Assembly: GCF_013003985.1 (NCBI RefSeq)
Contig: NZ_CP053073.1
Coordinates: forward strand, 3,658,001 to 3,722,000
Source of the DNA: Usitatibacter palustris
Lineage (GTDB): Bacteria; Pseudomonadota; Gammaproteobacteria; Burkholderiales; Usitatibacteraceae
Direction: 5' to 3'
Length of the DNA: 64,000 nt
How positions within the stretch are numbered: the first letter of the stretch is position 1; each line of letters starts with the position of its first letter. The position numbers and the translations under genes are program-made. The notes under the pieces were generated by a model that saw only the letters and a list, made by a program, of their open reading frames with translations, was not told where the DNA came from and did no database searches. Shown here in pieces: positions 17,090-26,104 of the stretch.

Positions 17090-17950
17090 ATGGAAACCGC
17101 GAAGGCCCTGCGCCAAACGCTCGAAGCCTGGGTGGACGATCGCTGCAGCAGCAAGGGCGCGGCGCTCGCGTTCTACACGCTGTTCGCGATGGCGCCGATC
17201 CTCATTCTCTCGATCGCTGCGGCGGGCTACGTGTTCGGGGCCGAGGCGGCGCAGGGAGCGATCGTCGCGCAGCTGCGAGGACTCATGGGACAAAGCGGCG
17301 CGCAGGCGGTGGAGGCGATGCTCGCCAGTGCTCGCGATCCTGAATCCGGTCTCGTTGCGACGTTGGTTGCCGGTGCCCTGCTGATCGTGGGCGCGACGAC
17401 GGTGTTCGTCGAGCTGAAGGACAGCCTCGATGAGATCTGGGGTGTCGAGCCGACGAAGGGGCAAGGCATCCTCAACTTCCTGCGCTCGCGGCTGCTCGCG
17501 TTCGGGATGGTGCTGATTCTTTCGTTTCTACTACTCGTGTCGCTCGTGATGAGCGCGGCGCTTACGGTGCTCGCGAACTACGCGGGTGGATTCCTTGGCA
17601 GCGAATCGATGGCGCTGGCGGTGTTTTCTTCGCTCGTGTCGCTCGCCGTGGTCGCGTGTCTCTTCGCCGTGATCTTCAAGATGCTTCCGGCGGTGAAGCT
17701 TTCCTGGCGGGACGTTTGGATTGGCGCGCTCTTTACAGCGGGGCTTTTCAGCTTGGGGAAGTATGCGATTGGGCTTTACCTCGGGAACAGCGACGTGGCT
17801 TCGAGCTTTGGGGCGGCGGGGTCGCTGGTGGCGCTGCTGCTTTGGGTTTACTACTCGGCGCAGATTTTCTTTTTGGGGGCGGAGTTTACGAGGCAGTACG
17901 CGATTACGTGCGGGAGTCTGTGTCCGCGCGTCTCTAAACAGCACCTTTGA
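17090..17950 (+). CDS. YihY/BrkB family inner-membrane protein (copy 2)
   Basis: 286 residues from the ATG at 17090 (METAKALRQTLEAWVDDRCS). It shares with copy 1 the SKGAALAFYTLFxMAPIL motif, the (E/D)LWGIEP / EIWGVEPTKG region, WRDVWIGALFTAGLFSLGKY and QIFFLGAEFTRQYA. The last residues (CGSLCPRVSKQHL) differ completely from copy 1. They overlap the 3' end of the AT-richer accessory block by 17 bp, so the C-terminus may have been remodelled when that block arrived. Confidence 0.9.
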   Translation: METAKALRQTLEAWVDDRCSSKGAALAFYTLFAMAPILILSIAAAGYVFGAEAAQGAIVAQLRGLMGQSGAQAVEAMLASARDPESGLVATLVAGALLIVGATTVFVELKDSLDEIWGVEPTKGQGILNFLRSRLLAFGMVLILSFLLLVSLVMSAALTVLANYAGGFLGSESMALAVFSSLVSLAVVACLFAVIFKMLPAVKLSWRDVWIGALFTAGLFSLGKYAIGLYLGNSDVASSFGAAGSLVALLLWVYYSAQIFFLGAEFTRQYAITCGSLCPRVSKQHL

Positions 17951-18500
17951 ATACTCCGATAAGAAGCGCCGCCCCTAGCAGGAGGACTGCTGCGAGGCCC
18001 GTAGTTGCAGATACTCCCAGCGCGATTCGCCACTTAGGCACTAGGGCGAGCGCCGACTGTTGAGCCTCCAGGCCAGTCCTTCGGTACATTGCTAGCAACT
18101 CGACTGCGGACTTTCCCTCGATCATTTGTCCCAACCGAAAGTAGCGCGAGTTGAGGTCCTGCGTGGTTCGCCACATTTTGTAAATCTCGAAGATGACGAA
18201 CGTGGCGGCTGATGCCAACATTAGTAGCGCAGCCCACTGCAGTAGTCCCGGCGAGGCATAGGGCTTGGTGATTGCCCATAGCCCGAAGAACGCGGCGTAA
18301 CCGGCGGCTACAACCAAGTTCGTGTACGCGACAGCCTTGTCGTAGATCGCTGAGACGAGCTTTGTTTCGATCTCAACAAGTTTCTCAACCGCCTCCCTCT
18401 GAAGTAGTTCGGGGTCAACCCATGGTCCGTCTGGTGGCTCTAGCAATTGGTGCCTCCCTGACCATCGTCCTAGTTGACGACGGCTCTTTCGGACGCGCAA
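17934..18500 (-). CDS. Three-TM protein of unknown function, last gene of the accessory block
   Basis: 188 residues with a basic N-terminus, an amphipathic helix (ELLQREAVEKLVEIETKLVS), two adjacent TM helices (AYTNLVVAAGYAAFFGLWAI; LLQWAALLMLASAATFVIFE), a cytosolic helical segment and a third TM at the C-terminus (AVLLLGAALLIGVF). The paired 2-TM-plus-helix layout recalls membrane effectors of the SLATT type found with defence genes, but I see no diagnostic motif. It starts 14 bp after the protease stop, so it is probably co-expressed. Confidence 0.65.
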   Translation of the reverse strand: MRVRKSRRQLGRWSGRHQLLEPPDGPWVDPELLQREAVEKLVEIETKLVSAIYDKAVAYTNLVVAAGYAAFFGLWAITKPYASPGLLQWAALLMLASAATFVIFEIYKMWRTTQDLNSRYFRLGQMIEGKSAVELLAMYRRTGLEAQQSALALVPKWRIALGVSATTGLAAVLLLGAALLIGVFKGAV

Positions 18501-18513
18501 CGAGGTCGCACAA

Positions 18514-19239
18514 TCACTTGTGCAAAGTCTTTATCGGAGGCTCCCCTTCGGTCACCTCGGAGGGCGCCGCATTCGCGGGCGGGCTCTCTTGCTTCTTCGC
18601 ATCATCGAAGTCACGAAAGCGCTCCGTGAGGTCGTGAAACTGCGTCGCGTCGCGAACGACTGCAACTCCGGGCAGAGCATCGCCCGTGGCGCGATTGGGA
18701 ATATAGGCCGACACGATACCCAATAGCCGCAGCTCTCCCCCGTTAATGTTGAACGCCGGCCCCCCACTGACGCCATTGATTGCGACGCCATCGACCATAT
18801 AGGCGGAGTCAGCTTCAATGAACGCGCTGATGCGTCCGGAGAAAAAACATAGATCGGCTCGTGGAATTGCAGGAAACCCGAGCCAGCCTATTTCGACGCC
18901 AGGCACGACGAACTTGTCCTTCGGAACCAACTCGATTGGTAGATCGGGCAGTGGCAATGTAGTGCAATCGAAGATCAGTCCGGCGGAGTCCAGTTGAGAC
19001 TCCAGGTGAATGGAGCGGTCCGGTGCACGGAGGACAACTGATTGGCCGGACTGAGTGTGATGGAGTCGAATGGGTTCTTCCCAGTAGTGCGCGTGATCGA
19101 TAACGTGTCCGGCCGTGGCGATTGCGCAAAGACTTGACGTCGTGCTCCGCGACACAAGCCAGCCCGTCCCAGATCCTGATGGCGTGGAGATTCGTACGAC
19201 GTAGGGTTTTAGTTGATCGATCGCTTCAAACCATTCCAT
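18514..19239 (-). CDS. Trypsin-like serine protease (cytosolic, defence-block)
   Basis: 241 residues without a signal peptide. Chymotrypsin-fold motifs are complete: H45 in ATAGHVID, a likely D84 in QLDSAGLIFD, and S158 in the oxyanion motif NGVSGGPAF. The N-terminus (SGSGTGWLVS) is the usual first strand of stand-alone trypsin-like proteases. Lack of a signal and position between HEPN-like and membrane-protein genes suggest an intracellular effector or activator, as seen for trypsin-like domains in several anti-phage systems. The gap to the HEPN-like gene is 22 bp. Confidence 0.8.
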   Translation of the reverse strand: MEWFEAIDQLKPYVVRISTPSGSGTGWLVSRSTTSSLCAIATAGHVIDHAHYWEEPIRLHHTQSGQSVVLRAPDRSIHLESQLDSAGLIFDCTTLPLPDLPIELVPKDKFVVPGVEIGWLGFPAIPRADLCFFSGRISAFIEADSAYMVDGVAINGVSGGPAFNINGGELRLLGIVSAYIPNRATGDALPGVAVVRDATQFHDLTERFRDFDDAKKQESPPANAAPSEVTEGEPPIKTLHK

Positions 19240-19261
19240 CTTGCCTCCGCTGCGATTGGGC

Positions 19262-19924
19262 CTATCCGTTGCTGAACTTGGTTAGGAGGAGACTCTCCAC
19301 GAAAGCGATGACGCTATTAACGTCAGGCGCCGCAATCTTGTCCCAGTTGGCGTGCATTGCGTAGTCGCGAATCTTTGGCATTGCGTCCAGTAGGGACTTT
19401 TGAGCTCCGGAAACCAGGCCCTTCGCTTTGAGCGCGTTCACTACCTCCTGCATCACCTTGTCGCCGACTTCTAATCCGTTCGTGGCCGCATATCGCTTCA
19501 GTGCATCCTCCAACGCGGCGCATGCCAACACCGCGGCGACGTCTTTGTGACCTTCCGAAAGGGCCTGTCTGGCCAGAGTCACGAAGTCACCGAACACTTC
19601 GCCCGAAACGCGAAGATCGACGTTGAAGACATAGCCGCCATCAAAGTCCTCCTTCGCGCTTTGAAAGATTCCCTTGAGAACGTGGACTTGATGGTCGTAT
19701 CCGCTGCAATCGCTGAGAGCCTTCACAAAGTTTTGATAGTGCGGCGACACCTCTCCGAACACAGCGCGAATCAGGCTTTGCGCACTGGTTGCCCACTGCT
19801 CCCACAGTCCTGATGGAACGTGTGAGCCGGACATGCCTCCCCCGTTGGCGTGAAAGGGGAGCCTTCCATACTGAGCGGCGAGCTCTTCGAATCGACGCGT
19901 GAATATGTCGTTCTGCATCAGCAA
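19262..19924 (-). CDS. HEPN-like protein with R-x4-H motif (putative RNase effector)
   Basis: 220 residues, all-helical C-terminal half. ARQALSEGHKDVAAVLACAALEDALKRYA resembles HEPN/DUF4145-type helices, and residues 186-191 read RDYAMH, the R-x4-H pattern of HEPN ribonucleases. The N-terminal part (GLWEQWATSAQSLIRAVFGE, SPHYQNF) matches a recurring bacterial hypothetical family by eye. If the motif is active the protein would cut RNA in an abortive response. It has no signal peptide. Neighbours: membrane gene 49 bp upstream, protease 22 bp downstream. Confidence 0.65.
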   Translation of the reverse strand: MLMQNDIFTRRFEELAAQYGRLPFHANGGGMSGSHVPSGLWEQWATSAQSLIRAVFGEVSPHYQNFVKALSDCSGYDHQVHVLKGIFQSAKEDFDGGYVFNVDLRVSGEVFGDFVTLARQALSEGHKDVAAVLACAALEDALKRYAATNGLEVGDKVMQEVVNALKAKGLVSGAQKSLLDAMPKIRDYAMHANWDKIAAPDVNSVIAFVESLLLTKFSNG

Positions 19925-19973
19925 TGGCCAAGGACTGCGTGCTTCGCGGCCCGCGTGGACTCGATGCCATGTG

Positions 19974-20444
19974 TCATGACGCCCCCACCTTTAGGTACTT
20001 GGAGAACTTCTGCTTCGCCGGCTCATATTGTTCGGTTAGCCAGCGAAGCTGCTTGTCTGACTCGTTGACGATTGCCACGTGATCATAGCCCGGTGGCTTC
20101 TCCTGGTACGCGTCGCGGTACTGCACCATCGCCGTCCGGAGCGCGAGGCCCCGAGTGAACACTTCTTCAATGTACTTTGGGATTTCAGGACCAAAGAGAA
20201 AATCTGCTTCGGCTGTGTTTGCGCGAAAGAGCATCAAGTCTTCGAGGCGCACATCAGCGTCCCTCATGATGTGACCGAGAATCTTCACGACCTCCTGATA
20301 TATGCGGAGGCGCTTCTCGTATTGATCGAAGCGAAGCTTCTGCCGATTTCCTTGCCACTGCTGCCACGCTATATACGTGGTGATGATCGCGATGACCGGC
20401 GTTAGGAGTGCTGACAGGAGCGCGACTACGGATTGGCATGTCAT
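19974..20444 (-). CDS. Single-TM protein of unknown function
   Basis: 156 residues. One N-terminal TM helix (SALLTPVIAIITTYIAWQQW) is followed by a basic stretch (GNRQKLRFDQYEKRLRIYQE) and an all-alpha cytosolic domain of about 110 residues. This architecture is very common among small hypothetical proteins of accessory regions and probably anchors a partner at the membrane. It lies 21 bp after the TIR gene stop. Confidence 0.65.
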   Translation of the reverse strand: MTCQSVVALLSALLTPVIAIITTYIAWQQWQGNRQKLRFDQYEKRLRIYQEVVKILGHIMRDADVRLEDLMLFRANTAEADFLFGPEIPKYIEEVFTRGLALRTAMVQYRDAYQEKPPGYDHVAIVNESDKQLRWLTEQYEPAKQKFSKYLKVGAS

Positions 20445-20465
20445 CGTCTTGTTTGTGCCAACAAG

Positions 20466-21167
20466 CTAGAGCGCAACCAGCTCGGCTATTTTTGCCGCGA
20501 CCACCGCTATTGAATCTTCTGTAGTGTCCAGGCCGCTGCGAGAGGCGAGCAGAGGGCTGACGTTGCGGAGAGCTTCATACGTCGTCTTATGCACGATGGG
20601 AACGAGCTGATTGCGCGCTAGGAGTGCCGAAAGCTCTTTGTCGGCGACACCCTCTTTTGGGAGGCGGGCCAGCAGCGCAGGGGTCACCAACACAAGGCCA
20701 ATTCGCGAATTCACCAAGCCTTTGTCGATTGCGCGCATCATCGGCACGCCGAGGCCAAGGTCCTTCTCGCTGAACCAAACTTTGACTCCAGCCGCCACGA
20801 GCGCATCGTGCAACTCTTTGGCGGGCCCCTGCCGGTCGTCCCACGCGTGGCACAGGAAGACGTCACGAAGGTCCGGCTGCTCCGCTGCTCGCGTCTCAAC
20901 AGTTTGACGGATTGGCGTGAGCGAGTGCACTTGGTTTGCCGTGTACGGCAGGGACGAACCCACCCTCGACCAGCGCGGCCTTGGACTGCTGCTGGACCTA
21001 GGCCCACCGCCGCCACCGATGCTGCTATGGCTGGCTCCGCTACCGGACGAGGAGTAGGACGGGCTGTATCCGCTAGAGCGGTAGCTACTGCGGTAGCGGC
21101 AAACAGGGCAGGCGGCCGCAGCGGCCGCCGAGCTATGCCCACGTACTGGAGCTGTGCATCTAGCCAT
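20466..21167 (-). CDS. TIR-domain protein with N-terminal zinc-ribbon-like motif
   Basis: 233 residues, with GGAAGGA before the ATG. Residues 4-23 carry C4, H11, C20 and C23, a possible zinc site. Residues 25-75 are Ser/Arg/Gly-rich linker. The TIR domain covers 101-230: box 1 DVFLCHAWDD, then VKVWFSEKDLGLG, AIDKGLVNSRIGLVLVTPAL. At the usual catalytic Glu position of the W(F/Y)DExEL motif this protein has Asp (D136), while E134 is present two residues earlier, so NADase activity is uncertain. TIR proteins of bacterial defence cleave NAD or make signalling nucleotides. Confidence 0.85.
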   Translation of the reverse strand: MARCTAPVRGHSSAAAAAACPVCRYRSSYRSSGYSPSYSSSGSGASHSSIGGGGGPRSSSSPRPRWSRVGSSLPYTANQVHSLTPIRQTVETRAAEQPDLRDVFLCHAWDDRQGPAKELHDALVAAGVKVWFSEKDLGLGVPMMRAIDKGLVNSRIGLVLVTPALLARLPKEGVADKELSALLARNQLVPIVHKTTYEALRNVSPLLASRSGLDTTEDSIAVVAAKIAELVAL

Positions 21168-21330
21168 GTCGCAATCCTTCCATTTGAACTCGAACTTTCA
21201 AGTAGCAGGTTTAATCAGCGCGATGCGCTACAACGACTGAGTTGACTGGCCGCGCGTTTTGCCGCTTGCCGCATTGCACAGCGGGTCACAATTGGCTTCG
21301 GTCCGCTCCAACGAATGGCCAGGCGCACGA

Positions 21331-21726
21331 TTACCACCACTCCCCAGCCTCTATGAAGCGGCGCGCTTCCTCCGCGGTAACGGGGATGGGAATCCAGTCG
21401 CGGTTTGTGTACAGCTGTGGTGCCGTATCGGTGCTCTTGAACTTCGCCCATAACTTGTAGAGCCTGCCGATGTTCTGCTGGATTCGAAAACTCGACGGAC
21501 ATTCAACGCGGATTCCAGGGCTTGCCCATTGGTCGGGCAATGGACGTGCGCGAATCCTATTGCGTGAGCCTTCATGCGCACCGTCAAACAACTCGACGAT
21601 GATGTATCGATACTCGCCGGCTTGTTCCATGGCGCTAACGATCGCGTTGGGCGGCCGACCACGATGCCTGTGGCGCGGCCAGAGTTGCCCAGTCAATACA
21701 TGCGACCCTTTGTGGAGTGACAACAA
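21331..21726 (-). CDS. Hypothetical protein, accessory block
   Basis: 131 residues. It contains a basic N-terminal stretch (QLWPRHRHRGRPPNAIVSAM) and an alpha/beta body (YRYIIVELFDG, NIGRLYKLWAKFKSTDTAPQ, IPVTAEEARRFIEAGEWW). Codon use and composition match the AT-richer neighbours, which supports it being real. An overlapping 95-aa frame at 21215-21502 is less protein-like and was rejected. No known domain. Confidence 0.55.
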   Translation of the reverse strand: MLSLHKGSHVLTGQLWPRHRHRGRPPNAIVSAMEQAGEYRYIIVELFDGAHEGSRNRIRARPLPDQWASPGIRVECPSSFRIQQNIGRLYKLWAKFKSTDTAPQLYTNRDWIPIPVTAEEARRFIEAGEWW

Positions 21727-21768
21727 ACATGACTGTCATAGAGATGGGCCTCGATCCGCTCGGACGTG

Positions 21769-22239
21769 TTACTCGAGGTCTCGCCGGTCATATTTGTCAA
21801 GAACGGAGACGGCCTCAATATCGGCTCTGAGCGCATCGCACGATGTCGCGTGGAATACCTTTCTTAGCGCGTCACCGTAGCCCCCACGAACCCAGAGATG
21901 GATGAACAGCCCTTTACTTGCAGCTTGCAACTCGGGCTGCCATCGGCTACGGCCTGCACCTATCTCGATCTTTCTTTCGTGAATGTATGTACGAAGTCTC
22001 AGTGTTGCTTGGTCCAACATTTCGCGCTGCATGAAGGCTTCGTCGAGCTCTCCTAGGTCGGCCGGAATCTCCTTGTAATTGAATCTCGTTGTTTGCCCTA
22101 GGACACCAGGGTCGGCCTCAGGGATGACGATGAACCACTCACCTTTCAAGTAGCCTCCTGGATTTCGATACGCAGCCGCAATGACGAGGGGAAGATCGTG
22201 TGGCCCCAAGGGCTCGACCGTATAAAGCTTGTATGTCAT
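21769..22239 (-). CDS. Hypothetical protein, probable first gene of the accessory block
   Basis: 156 residues, compact alpha/beta with no signal peptide: MTYKLYTVEPLGPHDLPLVI at the start, GEWFIVIPEADPGVLG and a helical middle (EAFMQREMLDQATLRLRTYI). GAGGTCTCGAGAA lies upstream of the ATG. The stop is 43 bp from the next gene. I do not recognise the family. As leading gene it could be a regulator or sensor, but nothing in it shows DNA binding. Confidence 0.55.
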   Translation of the reverse strand: MTYKLYTVEPLGPHDLPLVIAAAYRNPGGYLKGEWFIVIPEADPGVLGQTTRFNYKEIPADLGELDEAFMQREMLDQATLRLRTYIHERKIEIGAGRSRWQPELQAASKGLFIHLWVRGGYGDALRKVFHATSCDALRADIEAVSVLDKYDRRDLE

Positions 22240-22329
22240 TTCTCGAGACCTCCAAGCAGGAATGGATTGAATTTGTGTGCGGCCCCCGATGCTGCGTCAC
22301 ATCAATTTATTGCGCCCCATACGAGAAAA

Positions 22330-22352
22330 GCCCCGCTCTCGCGGGGCCTTTC
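22330..22352. terminator. Hairpin terminator GCCCCGC-TCTC-GCGGGGC
   Basis: A 7-bp GC stem (22330-22336 with 22341-22347) is flanked by an A-run on the left and CTTTCTT on the right, so it could work in both directions. It closely resembles the hairpin at 22523 (same stem). The stretch 22353-22514 between them holds no gene I can support; a short RNA read leftwards from it would end here. Confidence 0.6.
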
Positions 22353-22514
22353 TTGTGACAGCAGAACCTCCACGGCTTGTGCCGCGAGATGCGATTTGGG
22401 CTGCTTCTTTGGCATGGGTATGCGCCCTCATGCGCCGGCATTTGGCCGGACTGATGTTGTTAGTTGCTTGTAGTTGGCCTTACTAACATACGTTAAACAG
22501 AAGCGTCAACCAAA

Positions 22515-22545
22515 CAAAAAAAGCCCCGCTCGCGCGGGGCTTTTT
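22515..22545 (-). terminator. Rho-independent terminator of groESL
   Basis: Stem GCCCCGC/GCGGGGC (22523-22529 with 22534-22540), flanked by seven A on the left (T-run for minus-strand transcripts) and five T on the right. It lies 83 bp past the groEL stop. Confidence 0.8.
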
Positions 22546-22561
22546 CATTTCTACTGAGCAA

Positions 22562-22591
22562 AGCAGATCCTTCGCATCACTCAGGATGACA
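22562..22591 (+). repeat. Short dispersed repeat (family C), degenerate copy
   Basis: AGCAGATCCTTCG then CTCAGGATGACA: the ends of the AGCAGGTCCTTCGTCGC...CTCCTCAGGATGACA repeat with a shortened middle. It sits between the groEL stop and its terminator, so it would be in the groESL transcript. Confidence 0.65.
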
Positions 22592-22627
22592 ACACCTCCG
22601 CGGTCCTCACGAACCGCGTCGGCGTTG

Positions 22628-24295
<1,668 letters not shown>

Positions 24296-24583
24296 TTACT
24301 TGACGACGGCCATGATGTCTTCCTCGCGCATCACGAGGAGCTCATCGCCATCGACCTTCACGGTGGTGCCGGAGTACTTGCCGAAGAGGATCTTGTCGCC
24401 GACCTTCACGTCGACGGGGAAGACCTTGCCGTCTTCGTTCTTCTTGCCGGGACCGACGGCCATCACTTCGCCCTGGTCGGGCTTTTCGGCGGCGGTGTCG
24501 GGGATCACGATGCCGGAAGCGGTCTTACGTTCTTCTTCCAGGCGCTTGACGATGACGCGGTCATGCAGCGGACGCAGTTTCAT
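24296..24583 (-). CDS. groS: Co-chaperonin GroES (10 kDa)
   Basis: 95 residues, full length. [20 protein letters not shown], the mobile loop [20 protein letters not shown], and [20 protein letters not shown] are diagnostic. It caps the GroEL ring during ATP-dependent folding. AAGGAGAC precedes the ATG. Confidence 0.99.
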   Translation of the reverse strand: MKLRPLHDRVIVKRLEEERKTASGIVIPDTAAEKPDQGEVMAVGPGKKNEDGKVFPVDVKVGDKILFGKYSGTTVKVDGDELLVMREEDIMAVVK

Positions 24584-24665
24584 TTGGTTTGTCTCCTTTA
24601 AAACAGGACTTTAGGACCTACGAAATCGGGGAGGGCGGGAGCCCTCCGAGGCGAACGGTGGGGTA

Positions 24666-24692
24666 TTAGCACTCACCCACTGTGACTGCTAA
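24666..24692. promoter_or_regulatory. CIRCE element (HrcA operator)
   Basis: TTAGCACTC - 9 nt - GACTGCTAA. The consensus is TTAGCACTC-N9-GAGTGCTAA, so there is one mismatch in the second arm. It sits about 85 bp upstream of groES, overlapping the -10 end of the heat-shock promoter, as expected for HrcA repression. Confidence 0.9.
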
Positions 24693-24721
24693 TAATAGGG
24701 GCCAAAGGCTTCTGTTTCAAG
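24691..24721 (-). promoter_or_regulatory. Sigma-32 heat-shock promoter of groESL
   Basis: On the minus strand CTTGAAA (24721-24715) is followed after 13 nt by CCCCTATTATT (24701-24691). This matches the RpoH consensus CTTGAAA-N11-16-CCCCATnT. With the overlapping CIRCE element the operon has dual activation/repression control. Confidence 0.88.
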
Positions 24722-24757
24722 TCCGGCGAAGAGATTCAGCGAGACCGCGAGGGTTGC

Positions 24758-24794
24758 GAGTTATACAACGTATTGATAGCGTGTTGTATAACTC
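24758..24794. promoter_or_regulatory. Perfect 12-bp inverted-repeat operator before the nucleotidyltransferase gene
   Basis: GAGTTATACAAC (24758-24769) and GTTGTATAACTC (24783-24794) are perfectly inverted around a 13-bp AT-rich centre. The right arm touches the GGAGGG ribosome site (24795-24800) of the gene at 24806. As DNA it is a good dimeric-repressor operator; as RNA the stem would sequester the start region. Either implies tight control of that gene. Confidence 0.75.
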
Positions 24795-24805
24795 GGAGGG
24801 CTCCC

Positions 24806-25921
24806 ATGAGATTCCGCGAACTGAGCATCGCCGCGCAAACCGCCTACGCGGAGCTCCTGGAAAGCGCGCGTGCCCAGGGACGGCATCGAACCGTGGCGGA
24901 CCTCAACGGAAGTTTCGCTTCCAAGAAGGTCAAGGAACGCACCTACTGGTACTTCGCCTACCGGGACATCGAAGCCAGGGTCCGCCAGATCTATGTGGGC
25001 CCCGACGATGACCGCGTGAGGAAGCTGATCGCCACCGTCCGTGAAGCCCGCGATTCGAAGCCGCTCGCTCCGCTGGCCCGTTCGGCGGCGGCCCTGGGCT
25101 GCGAGGCCGCCGTGCCGCGCCACTTCCGAATCGTCCGGCGACTCTCCGAATACGGCTTCTTCCGGGCAGGGGGTGTGCTCGTCGGTACCCACGCCTTCCT
25201 CTGCCTGGGCAACCTGCTCGGCGTGAAATTCACGGACGGATCGCGAACCCTCGATGTCGACCTCGCGCACGCCGGAAAGAACATCTCGGTCGCATTGCCT
25301 GCCGACATCAAGGTCGACGTCCAGGGAGCCCTCGACTCCCTCGAGATGGGATTTCTCCCGATCACCGAAATGCAAGGCAAGGCCGGGACGACCTACCTCA
25401 ACCCCAAGAACCCGGAGCTGCGCATCGACTTCGTCACCTCGGCGTCGCGCGCGGGCAAGTCCAGCGTCCACGTGCCCAACCTGAATGTCGCGCTCGAGCC
25501 ACTGAAGTTCATGGAGTTTTCGCTCGAGGACACCACCCAGGCGGCGCTCCTGAGCACGGAGGGCGCAGTCATCGTGAACATCCCCTCGCCCGCCCGATTC
25601 GCCATTCACAAGCTGGTCGTCTATGGCGAAAGGAGTGGCGCAAGCCGCCTCAAGTCGAAAAAGGACCTGCTACAGGCGGCCTCGCTCATCGACGCATTGG
25701 CCGCGGAGCGGGCAGACGAGTTGCGCAACGCCTGGACCGACGCATTGGGCCGCGGCCCCGGATGGACGAAGCGCGCTCATGAAGGCTTGGCTGCGCTCCA
25801 AAAGCTCGAGCCGAAAGTCGAGAGCTTGAAAGAGTGGGCCTGGGGGGCCACTCACATGATTTCTCCAAAGGATGCGAGGGCGGCGCGAATCATCAAGCGC
25901 GGCGAAGACTTCGAACCCTGA
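24806..25921 (+). CDS. GSU2403-type nucleotidyltransferase-fold protein
   Basis: 371 residues from ATG 24806, which has GGAGGG 5 nt upstream; the longer reading from 24773 would run through the operator. The NTase core is visible: residues 121-132 AGGVLVGTHAFL (the G-G/T motif) and TLDVDLAH, with DVD at 150-152 as the metal-binding pair. A helical C-terminal half (KSKKDLLQAASLIDALAAER) follows. The N-terminal 100 residues are basic and helical. Related MNT-fold proteins act as toxins or abortive-infection factors; no antitoxin gene is adjacent, so function is open. Confidence 0.75.
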   Translation: MRFRELSIAAQTAYAELLESARAQGRHRTVADLNGSFASKKVKERTYWYFAYRDIEARVRQIYVGPDDDRVRKLIATVREARDSKPLAPLARSAAALGCEAAVPRHFRIVRRLSEYGFFRAGGVLVGTHAFLCLGNLLGVKFTDGSRTLDVDLAHAGKNISVALPADIKVDVQGALDSLEMGFLPITEMQGKAGTTYLNPKNPELRIDFVTSASRAGKSSVHVPNLNVALEPLKFMEFSLEDTTQAALLSTEGAVIVNIPSPARFAIHKLVVYGERSGASRLKSKKDLLQAASLIDALAAERADELRNAWTDALGRGPGWTKRAHEGLAALQKLEPKVESLKEWAWGATHMISPKDARAARIIKRGEDFEP

Positions 25922-25940
25922 CCCGCCTGGCCCTCTCGCT

Positions 25941-25986
25941 AACCCCTTAAAGCAGGTCCTTCGTCGCTGCGCTCCTCAGGATGACA
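25941..25986 (+). repeat. Short dispersed repeat (family C)
   Basis: AACCCCTTAAAGCAGGTCCT...GCTCCTCAGGATGACA, near-identical to copies at 40651 and 55576. It lies just downstream of the nucleotidyltransferase gene and forms the 3' end of the small minus-strand frame at 25976. Confidence 0.85.
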
Positions 25987-26104
25987 GGAGTGGCTTCGCC
26001 GGAACCAACTGACCCGGCAGCGGCGTGGGAGGCGGGCTCTTGCGCGCCTTCTTCGGCTCGACCACTTGCCGCCATCCCGTGATCACGCGCCTGGCCACCG
26101 TCAC
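25976..26104 (-). CDS. Possible small basic protein, coupled to the upstream miniprotein
   Basis: 42 residues from a GTG that overlaps the stop of the preceding small gene (GTGA): basic and Pro-rich (VVEPKKARKSPPPTPLPGQL). The last residues LSS and the stop TGA are supplied by the family C repeat. Coupling and composition argue for a real gene, but it is short, has a GTG start and no homologue I recall, so it may be chance. Confidence 0.35.
   Translation of the reverse strand: MTVARRVITGWRQVVEPKKARKSPPPTPLPGQLVPAKPLLSS

Noticed and set aside
21215..21502. 95-aa minus-strand frame overlapping the hypothetical gene at 21331
   Set aside because: Overlaps a better frame by most of its length and has an unprotein-like, basic tail.
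17934..22239. Prophage or integrative element
   Set aside because: No integrase, att repeats, tRNA or phage structural genes are visible at either edge.
22240..22520. tRNA or attachment site next to groEL
   Set aside because: No cloverleaf could be built on either strand; only terminator hairpins are seen.
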